Shown here piece after piece: positions 14,601 through 20,149 of a DNA stretch of 22,322 bases. Each line of letters begins with the position of its first letter. Position 1 is the first letter of the stretch. This stretch comes from JBHJOF01 sp050330055. Its GTDB lineage: Bacteria; Pseudomonadota; Alphaproteobacteria; Kiloniellales; JAKSDN01. The stretch covers positions 1 to 22,322 of the forward strand of contig JBHJOF010000229.1 of the NCBI GenBank assembly GCA_050330055.1, read 5' to 3'. Below the pieces are notes generated by a model. It saw only the letters and a list, made by a program, of their open reading frames with translations, ran no database searches and was not told where the DNA came from. The translations under genes and the position numbers were made by a program.

Positions 14601-16207
14601 ACATCACGCCGATCCGCGAGGCCGAGCAGGCACTGCGAGAGAGCGAGCAGCGCTATCGCGAGGTGGTGGAGCGGGCGCCGGAGGCGATTCTCGTGGTCAG
14701 CAACGGCGAGATCGTGTTCGCCAATCCGCAGGCGCAGCTGACCTTCGGCGCGAGCGACCCTTCGCAGATCCGGGGCAAGGCGGCGTCCGTCCTGCTGTCG
14801 TCCGACTTCCAGAAGGTCTCCGAAGGCCGCGGCGCGCCGCCAGCTCCCTGGATGACGCCCGTCGAGCTCGACGAGATCGCCTGCTTCCGCCTCGACGGTA
14901 CGGTCTTTACGGCCGAGTTCACCTCGTCGCAGATCGACTGGCAGGGCCGTGTCGCCTATCAGCTCTTCATCCGCGACATCAGCGAGCGCAAGGCGCTCGA
15001 GCAGCAGCTCTACCAGGCGCAGAAGATGACGGCGATCGGCGACCTGACGGGCGGCATCGCGCACGACTTCAACAATCTGCTCTTCGTGGTCCGCGGCAAC
15101 CTCGAACTGATCGAAGAGGACCTGGGCGAGGACAGCCCGGTGGCGGCCATGCTCGAGTCCGTCAAGGCCGCCGCTGCCGCCGGTGCCGAGCTGACCGGCC
15201 GGCTGCTCGCCTTTTCGCGCCAGCAACCGCTGCAGCCGCAGGCGGTCGACATGGCGGCCCTGGTCACCGACTGGATCCGCTTCATCGAACGCACCCTGGG
15301 TGCGGACATCGAGATCAAGACTGCCTTCGGGTCAAATCTGCAGCCCGCGCTGATCGATCCGCACCAGCTCCAGAACGCCATTCTCAATCTGGCCGTCAAT
15401 GCGCGCGACGCCATGCCGCAGGGCGGCGTGCTGTCGATCACGGTGCAGAACGCGCGCCTCGACTGCCGCCATGCCCGGCACCGTCCCGACCTGCAGCCGG
15501 GCCGCTACGTGAAGCTGGTGGTCGAGGATAGCGGCGTCGGCATGTCGGAGGACGTCGCCAAGCGGGCCTTCGATCCCTTCTTCACTACCAAGGAGGCGGG
15601 GGCGGGCACCGGACTCGGCCTCAGCATGGTCTACGGCTTCATCAACCAGTCGGGCGGCCACGTCGAGCTCGACAGCAGGCCCGGCAGGGGCACCAGGATC
15701 ACCATCTATCTGCCGCGCGCGGACGCGCCTCAGGAGCGCCGCCCAGCTCCCACGCAAGCTGCGCGCCGGGCGCAATGCGACGGCCGCGTAATCCTGGTGA
15801 CCGAGGACGAAGGGGCGGTCCGGCGGGTCGCCGTAAGCATGCTGCGGCGGCTTGGTTTCCGTACCCTGGAGGCCAAGGACGGCCCGGAATCGCTCGCCAT
15901 TCTCGATGCCGAGCCTGACATCGACCTGCTGTTCACCGACATCGTCATACCCGGCGGGCTGAACGGCCGCGATCTGGCACGTACGGCGCGCGAGCGCCAT
16001 CCCGGGCTCAAGGTGCTCTTCGCCTCCGCGTACGCCCAGCCGGTCGGCCCGGGCGGTCGTGCCGCCAAGGCCAACGGCGCGGGGACGAACGGCGCCGAGG
16101 ACGACGCGTTGGCCCAGGAGATCCGCCTGATCCGCAAGCCCTATACGGCCGAGGAGCTGGCGAAGGCCATCCACTCCGTGCTCGGTGACGAGAAGCTCGC
16201 TCCGTAA
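11624..16207 (+). CDS. Soluble multi-PAS hybrid sensor histidine kinase
   Basis: About 1527 residues with no transmembrane segment, so a cytoplasmic sensor. Order: N-terminal coiled coil (about 12-45); eight PAS units starting near residues 61, 189, 321, 489, 614, 747, 880 and 1007, most closed by a D-I-T/S-E-R/L-K motif; a coiled coil between the third and fourth (about 446-487); HisKA with phosphoacceptor His1147 in GGIAHDFNNLLFVV; HATPase with N-box Asn1259 in LNLAVNARDAMPQGG and G1 Asp1302 in EDSGVGMSEDV; and a C-terminal receiver with Asp1439 in LLFTDIVIPGGLNG. PAS units six and seven look like a recent duplication. ATG 11624 is my choice, but no strong RBS supports it; GTG 11585 would add 13 residues. 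The divergent response regulator is the probable partner. The signal may be redox, a ligand or energy state. Confidence 0.93.
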   Translation: MARSKGRLKREQDPGRGELRALRARIKALETECQRLRDERDRLRRGAAAAAGGATARLGVLGDGPAVLQALMDDVPTKIGMKDLNGRYLLFNRFAEELCGLPPGGALGKTACDIYDPEIAAAVEAHDRAVIESGSMLTREIACSGGRDEAVLVLKFPVRDAAGEIIGVGGFATDISALKRAESALRKADSLYRRTEALALLGHWEWDEVEDRCLYCSGELARLHGVSPAQYLAVAGSIEGDLSFVHPDDRARYRKAADAARAGETERFDLEYRLLGRDGVLREVREAAEYIRDERGRGLRSIGFVQDITERKNAERALRESQEALARAQRQATIGNWRWSVERRALISCSEEYARIHGVDMDSIAELLANDSNDCVHPDERERVAAAFKRFEREAIPFEIEYRIVRPDGNVRHVLEIGEPLFDEAGRVVEQTGTLQDITERKRAEEALRQARDELEQRVQERTAALRAANQALRDEIAERKRTEEALRQSEAQIRLIADNLPVLIVEVGRDLCYRFVNKTFEDWYGRPPSEAVGRHAADVLGTSGFRLVEPRLRQALSGQATSFEVPLVTGDGRLRHLANSYVPFFGEDGEVEAVFGIIVDLSDRVRAEAEAERNRVILASAIEALADGFVIFDAHDRMVLCNSRYREDLAPIADMLVPGVKLEEVVLAIGQYCVDLGPDQTAEDWVARRLRISQSPEASFEVRLRCGRWNRVHEHRLVNGWKVVTATDISELKAREEALKERQALLRQAQSMVRIGVFIWDEVEERYLYLSEEAAKLRDMTVDEVLAQQGSYELLLESFHPDDRERFDRVTTEAVQAGRSYTIEYRVADKLGHYWHWREVGEPEFDDRGRLVRTLGTVQDITELKQREEALRESEAHLRHAQVMARVGVFIWDEIEERCAYCSEELAQLLDLSVEEFMHSRATQEGVLKHLHPDDRAAYDAIIGDAVKAGKPYVVDYRVADSHGRYWHWREMGEPELDEQGRLVRTFGTVQDITPIREAEQALRESEQRYREVVERAPEAILVVSNGEIVFANPQAQLTFGASDPSQIRGKAASVLLSSDFQKVSEGRGAPPAPWMTPVELDEIACFRLDGTVFTAEFTSSQIDWQGRVAYQLFIRDISERKALEQQLYQAQKMTAIGDLTGGIAHDFNNLLFVVRGNLELIEEDLGEDSPVAAMLESVKAAAAAGAELTGRLLAFSRQQPLQPQAVDMAALVTDWIRFIERTLGADIEIKTAFGSNLQPALIDPHQLQNAILNLAVNARDAMPQGGVLSITVQNARLDCRHARHRPDLQPGRYVKLVVEDSGVGMSEDVAKRAFDPFFTTKEAGAGTGLGLSMVYGFINQSGGHVELDSRPGRGTRITIYLPRADAPQERRPAPTQAARRAQCDGRVILVTEDEGAVRRVAVSMLRRLGFRTLEAKDGPESLAILDAEPDIDLLFTDIVIPGGLNGRDLARTARERHPGLKVLFASAYAQPVGPGGRAAKANGAGTNGAEDDALAQEIRLIRKPYTAEELAKAIHSVLGDEKLAP

Positions 16208-16338
16208 GTGTCTTGCCAGCGACAGGGCCTCGCTGTGGCGCTGCTGGCCCTGGTGCGCTGCTGATCGAGAGCTGTTTCAGCCAATCCTTAGCCAGGGCTT
16301 GCGCCGCGCTCCATCGCGTCCGCGATGGGCCCCGTTGC

Positions 16339-16485
16339 CACCCTCACCCTCCCACGCGCCCTTCGGTCGCGCGGGCCCCTCCCTCTCCCCTCGAGGGCGA
16401 GGGGAATAAACCCGCGCGCTTGAATTCCCTCTCCCTTGAGGGGAGAGGGAGGGGCCCAACGCGAAGCGTTGGGAGGGTGAGGGTG
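16339..16485. repeat. Large inverted-repeat pair between convergent genes
   Basis: Arm one (16339-16406) runs from CACCCTCACCCTCCCA through GGGCCCCTCCCTCTCCCC to GAGGGGAA. Arm two (16425-16485) is its imperfect reverse complement, ending TTGGGAGGGTGAGGGTG. Each arm also contains an internal hairpin (CGCGCCCTTCGGTCGCGCG in the first, CAACGCGAAGCGTTG in the second). It fills the centre of the 340-base gap (16208-16547) between the hybrid kinase and the - strand methyltransferase; nothing else is seen in that gap. It resembles widely dispersed proteobacterial intergenic repeats and may end both convergent transcripts. Confidence 0.85.
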
Positions 16486-16547
16486 AAACGGGCCCGCGCG
16501 TCGGCGTGGGCGGGAATGAATCTGCACCCGGTCGCCTGGGAGACGCT

Positions 16548-17345
16548 CTAGCCGGGCCTGCACGCGCGGTAGAAGCCGGGACGCAGCTCGCCCTTCTCCA
16601 GCACCGCCAGCATGACGCGCCAGTTCTCGAGGAAATGGGCTTCCTTGTCGGACCCCAGCAGCTCGCGCATGCGCGCCCGCAGCGGCCCTTGCATGCGCTC
16701 GTATTCGGCCCGGCAGCAGTCGCGGTACCAGCCGCCGTCGTCGCTCAGCGCGTTCTCGATGAAGCCGGCCTCGCGCAGGAGCCGGCCGTGGTTCTCCAGG
16801 GTATCCATGGCATAGGTCAGGCCCTCGACCTCGAACCAGCGCCGCATGTCGGCGCTGTAGGGGCCCGGTCCCTTCATCCAGTCGTAGACGCGGAAGGCGC
16901 CGCCGGGCCGCAGCACGCGGAACACCTCGGCGAACATGCCGGCCTTGTCCTCGACCTGGGTGAAGCAGCCGCTGCTGTAGACCACATCGACGCTGGCATC
17001 GGGGAAGGCGAGGGGTCCGGGCTCGACCTGGCGGAACTCGATGCGGCCTACGAGCCCGGCGGCTTCGGCGTAGCGCCGCGCGCGGGCGAGCAGCGGTGCT
17101 TCCAGGTCGGTACCGATGACCCGGGCGCCCAGCTCGCCGGCCAGCACCAGGTCGCCACCGCCGATGCCGCAGCCGATGTCGAGCACCAGCTTGTCCTTCA
17201 GATCGAGTCCGGCGACCGTCTGGCGCACGGTGTCGGCGCCGCCGGGTGCCAGAAAGCCCTCGCCCCAGACCAGCTCCAACATGGCCACCATGGCCTCGTC
17301 GTACTCGTCCTGATGCGGGCCTGTCGTCTCGCCGCTCTCGCTCAC
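16548..17345 (-). CDS. SAM-dependent methyltransferase, phosphoethanolamine/sarcosine N-methyltransferase-like
   Basis: A 265-residue class I methyltransferase. Motif I is VLDIGCGIGGGD (54-65), followed by VIGTDLEAPLLARAR (76-90), SVDVVYSSGCFTQVEDKAG (118-136) and VLRPGGAFRVYDWMKG (144-159). The N-terminal MLELVWGEGFLAPGG (22-36) directly before the SAM fold is the feature I associate with phosphoethanolamine and sarcosine/dimethylglycine N-methyltransferases, which build choline or glycine betaine. WMKGPGPYSADMRRWFEVEG also fits a small-molecule enzyme. The start is GTG (CAC at 17343-17345 on +) with GGAGAG 9 bases upstream. It diverges from the binding-protein genes. A sterol or quinone type methylase is an alternative. 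Confidence 0.82.
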   Translation of the reverse strand: MSESGETTGPHQDEYDEAMVAMLELVWGEGFLAPGGADTVRQTVAGLDLKDKLVLDIGCGIGGGDLVLAGELGARVIGTDLEAPLLARARRYAEAAGLVGRIEFRQVEPGPLAFPDASVDVVYSSGCFTQVEDKAGMFAEVFRVLRPGGAFRVYDWMKGPGPYSADMRRWFEVEGLTYAMDTLENHGRLLREAGFIENALSDDGGWYRDCCRAEYERMQGPLRARMRELLGSDKEAHFLENWRVMLAVLEKGELRPGFYRACRPG

Positions 17346-17444
17346 AGCGTTGATCTCTCCGGATGCTTGAACAAGTCCATCGCAAGTCGCTCAACCGCTT
17401 CGCCGTCTGCAGTCTAAGCCCCTCAGATGGCGGTTCAAATGACT

Positions 17445-17474
17445 TTGACGGCACTGGGGGGCGAGGGCTAGGCT
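17445..17474 (+). promoter_or_regulatory. Candidate promoter of the first binding-protein gene
   Basis: TTGACG (17445-17450) is a five-of-six -35 match, and TAGGCT (17469-17474) lies 18 bases downstream. The same octamer GCTAGGCT recurs before the second binding-protein gene (18854-18861), which supports a functional -10. The distance to the start codon is about 75 bases. Confidence 0.4.
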
Positions 17475-17549
17475 TGCATGAAGCGCGGACGGCCAAGCGC
17501 CGGCAAGGCGCGAGCGTCCGCAAGCGAGGATCACACGGGGAGACGAGCG

Positions 17550-18662
17550 ATGCGGAGCAATCATCTACCTTTCACAACCACAGCGCGGCGGCCGTCACGC
17601 CGGCGTATGCTGCAAGGCCTGGGCGCGGTCGGACTGTCCGCGGTCGCCCTGCCGCTGCTGCGCCGCCCGGCCGGCGCGTCACAGGCGAGCTACTTCACCT
17701 GGGGCGGCTACGACATTCCGGAGCTGTTTGGCCCCTATATCGACAAGCACGGCGCGCCGCCGGAGTTCCCGGTCTTCGCCGACGCCGAGGAGGCCTTTCA
17801 GAAGCTTCGCGCCGGCTTCATCGTCGACGTGATACATCCCTGCAGCGGCGAGATCCCACGCTGGCGCGACGCCGGACTGATTCAGCCGATCGACACCAGC
17901 AGGCTGAAGTTCTGGGGTGGGGTCTTTCCGAAGCTCAAAGAGCTGGCGGGCACGCAAGCCGACGGCAAGCAGTGGTTCGTGCCGTTCGACTGGGGCCAGA
18001 CATCGATCACCTATCGCACCGACCTGGTCGACCTGCAAGGCCAGGAGGAGTCCTGGGGCCTGCTCTGGGACGAGCGCTATGCCGGAAAGATCGCAATGAT
18101 CGGCGCCGCAGAGGACGCCTGGTGGTGCGCCGCCATCTATGCCGGCGTCGATTTCGAGAATGTGACCGAGGCTGATATCAAGAAGGTCGGTGACCTGCTG
18201 CGCCAGCAGCGGCCGCTGGTCCGGCTCTACAGCAGCGATCTCACCTCGGTCGAGCAGGCGCTCGCGTCCGGCGAGATCGTCGCCGCCATGACCTGGAACG
18301 AGTCGCCGATCAATCTCATGGGGCAGGGCGTGTCGGTGAAGTTCGCCAATCCCAAGGAAGGGGCGCTCACCTGGTGCTGCGGCGCCGCCATTCACAAGGA
18401 TGCCCCCAACCCGGACCTGGCCTACGAGATCATCGATTCGCTGATCGCCCCGGCCACCGGCGAGTACCTCATTACCGAGTTCGGCTATGGCCATTCGAAC
18501 CTGCTGTCCTTCGACCGGGTCAGCGAGGAGCAGCTGGCCGAGCTCGGCCTGTCGAAGGAGCCGATGGAGGTCATCAACCGCGGCATTTTCTACATTCCCC
18601 AGACGGACGAGATCACCACTGCGATCAATCGCGACTGGGAGGAGATCATCGCCGGCTTCTAG
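17550..18662 (+). CDS. Tat-exported PotD-like extracellular solute-binding protein (copy 1)
   Basis: A 370-residue periplasmic binding protein of the spermidine/putrescine class. The twin-arginine signal SRRRMLQGLGAVGLSAVALP begins at residue 16, with a likely cleavage near residue 43 after AGA. The mature protein starts with YFTWGGYDIPELFGPYIDKH. Hinge and pocket regions include FVPFDWGQTSITYRTD, DAWWCAAIYAG, ASGEIVAAMTWNES and FANPKEGALTW, all rich in the aromatic and acidic residues used by this class to bind cationic amines. I chose ATG 17550 for the GGGGAG site 7 bases before it; the frame opens to 17478 without signal. The next gene encodes a close paralogue. No permease or ATPase is in the window. 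The ligand is probably a polyamine or related cation. Confidence 0.88.
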   Translation: MRSNHLPFTTTARRPSRRRMLQGLGAVGLSAVALPLLRRPAGASQASYFTWGGYDIPELFGPYIDKHGAPPEFPVFADAEEAFQKLRAGFIVDVIHPCSGEIPRWRDAGLIQPIDTSRLKFWGGVFPKLKELAGTQADGKQWFVPFDWGQTSITYRTDLVDLQGQEESWGLLWDERYAGKIAMIGAAEDAWWCAAIYAGVDFENVTEADIKKVGDLLRQQRPLVRLYSSDLTSVEQALASGEIVAAMTWNESPINLMGQGVSVKFANPKEGALTWCCGAAIHKDAPNPDLAYEIIDSLIAPATGEYLITEFGYGHSNLLSFDRVSEEQLAELGLSKEPMEVINRGIFYIPQTDEITTAINRDWEEIIAGF

Positions 18663-18833
18663 ACGCGGCGGCCCGGGCGCTCCGACGTCGCCGCGGCGCG
18701 CGGAAGCCCGGTTGACGGGGCCGCGACCCTGGTCACGCCGTGGCCGGGGCCGGCGGAGGTTTTTCGGCCTATGCGTGTGGGGGCCCTCGAATTTCACGTC
18801 GTTCCGGGTTACTAAATAGTCGTTTAAGTCCTT

Positions 18834-18861
18834 TTGGGCCGGCATTTAACGGTGCTAGGCT
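18834..18861 (+). promoter_or_regulatory. Candidate promoter of the second binding-protein gene
   Basis: TTGGGC (18834-18839) and TAGGCT (18856-18861) are spaced by 16 bases. The -10 octamer GCTAGGCT is shared with the region before the first paralogue. It lies about 75 bases before the second start, the same distance as in copy 1. The 272-base gap also has a CGCGGCG/CGCCGCG stem just after the first gene (18664-18695) and a T-run near 18760, so the first transcript may end there. Confidence 0.35.
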
Positions 18862-18934
18862 CAGCGCGAGCCATGGGAGGGCCTTGCCAGGCAACAGCAA
18901 GACAAAGCGAGGCCAAACGTTCGAGGAGACAGTC

Positions 18935-20050
18935 ATGCGGAGCAGGAATTCGTCGGGAGAGCTTACCAAGCGCCGCCTGTCGCGGCGCCAGATGTTGGAG
19001 CTGGCCGGTGCCGCCGGCCTCACCGTCGCCATGATGCCGGTCATCAAGCGCCCGGCCCAGGCGGCGGGGCAGGCGCTCTATTTCACCTGGGGCGGCTATG
19101 ACATTCCAGAGCTCTTCGGCCCCTATACCGCCAAGCACGGCGAGCCGCCGGAATTCGCCACCTACGGCGACTCGGAAGAGGGACTGACCAAGATGCGGGC
19201 CGGCTATGTGGTCGACGTGGCCCACCCCTGCAACCAGAGCATCCCGCGCTGGGTCGATACCGGGCTGTTCCAGCCGATCGACACCAGCAAGCTGTCGAAC
19301 TGGAACGACGTGGTGCCGAGCCTGAAGGTGCTCGATTCCGCGCAGAAAGACGGCAAGCAGTATTTCGTGCCCTTCGAGTGGGGCCAGACCTCGATCACCT
19401 ATCGCACCGACCTCTTCGACCTGCAGGGCCAGGAAGAGTCCTGGGACATGCTGTGGGACGAGCGTTACAAGGGCAAGCTGATGGTCATCGGCTCGGCCGG
19501 CGACGCCTGGTGGTGCGCGGCGATCCTGGCCGGCGTCGACTTCGACAGCATCAGCGACGACGACGTCGAGACGGTCAATGCCCTGCTGCGCAAGCAGCAG
19601 CCGCTGGTGCGTCTCTACACCAGCGACGTGACGACCATGCAGCAGGCGCTCGCCTCCGGCGAGGTGGTGGCCGGCATGACCTGGAACGACACCGCGACCG
19701 CACTGAAGGCCGAGGGCGTTCCGGTCAAGTTCGCCAACCCGAAGGAAGGCGCGCTCACTTGGGCCTGCGGCGTCATGCTGCACAAGGATGCGCCGAACTA
19801 CGACAAGGCGCACGACGTGATCGATTCGATGATCTCGCCCGAAGTGGGTGAGTACGTCATCACCGAGTTCGGCTACGGCCACAGCAACGCCAAGTCGTTC
19901 GACCTGGTGGACGAAGCGACGCTCGCCGAGCTGGGTCTGACGCGCAGTCCGAACGATATCCTCGATCGCGGCGTGTTCCAGACGACGCAGAGTGACGATT
20001 TGCTCACGCGGATCAATCGTGACTTCGAGGAGATCATGGCGGGCTTCTAG
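18935..20050 (+). CDS. Tat-exported PotD-like extracellular solute-binding protein (copy 2)
   Basis: A 371-residue paralogue of the preceding gene, about 60% identical by eye. The Tat signal LSRRQMLELAGAAGLTVAMM has its arginines at the same residues (17 and 18) as copy 1, with cleavage near AQA at 42-44. The mature part opens YFTWGGYDIPELFGPYTAKH and keeps FVPFEWGQTSITYRTD, DAWWCAAILAG, ASGEVVAGMTWND and FANPKEGALTW. Differences cluster around residues 65-110 and 210-225, where ligand contacts often lie in this fold, so the copies may bind different amines. The start follows GAGGAGACAGTC; upstream in-frame sequence from 18740 is non-coding. It is the immediate upstream neighbour of the regulator-oxygenase fusion. 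Confidence 0.88.
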   Translation: MRSRNSSGELTKRRLSRRQMLELAGAAGLTVAMMPVIKRPAQAAGQALYFTWGGYDIPELFGPYTAKHGEPPEFATYGDSEEGLTKMRAGYVVDVAHPCNQSIPRWVDTGLFQPIDTSKLSNWNDVVPSLKVLDSAQKDGKQYFVPFEWGQTSITYRTDLFDLQGQEESWDMLWDERYKGKLMVIGSAGDAWWCAAILAGVDFDSISDDDVETVNALLRKQQPLVRLYTSDVTTMQQALASGEVVAGMTWNDTATALKAEGVPVKFANPKEGALTWACGVMLHKDAPNYDKAHDVIDSMISPEVGEYVITEFGYGHSNAKSFDLVDEATLAELGLTRSPNDILDRGVFQTTQSDDLLTRINRDFEEIMAGF

Positions 20051-20083
20051 CAGAAGCCGCCGATACGATCATAGGCATCGTGA

Positions 20084-20108
20084 CGGGCGCCGGGCCGGCC
20101 GGCGCCCG
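20084..20108. terminator. Strong GC hairpin between binding-protein gene and fusion gene
   Basis: CGGGCGCCGG (20084-20093) and CCGGCGCCCG (20099-20108) form a perfect 10-bp stem with a 5-base loop. It starts 33 bases after the binding-protein stop and ends 41 bases before the fusion start. No T-run follows, so it could be a weak terminator, an mRNA-stabilising stem that lowers downstream expression, or a mimic site in an operon. Confidence 0.5.
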
Positions 20109-20149
20109 GGCGGTGCAGGGGAGCCTGCTCAAGCCAGGGGACGCGCGCC

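Noticed and set aside
11834..15226. A 1130-codon open frame on the - strand opposite the hybrid kinase
   Set aside because: It is a composition shadow: the + strand frame has clear PAS, HisKA, HATPase and receiver motifs, and the antisense translation has no recognisable domain.
16339..16485. A CRISPR-like array or phage attachment site
   Set aside because: Only two arms in inverted, not direct, orientation, and no regular spacers; it is a palindromic intergenic repeat.
18740..18934. A 65-residue extension of the second binding protein
   Set aside because: It would put the Tat signal in the middle of the protein; a strong GAGGAG site precedes the ATG at 18935, and the paralogue starts at the same place.
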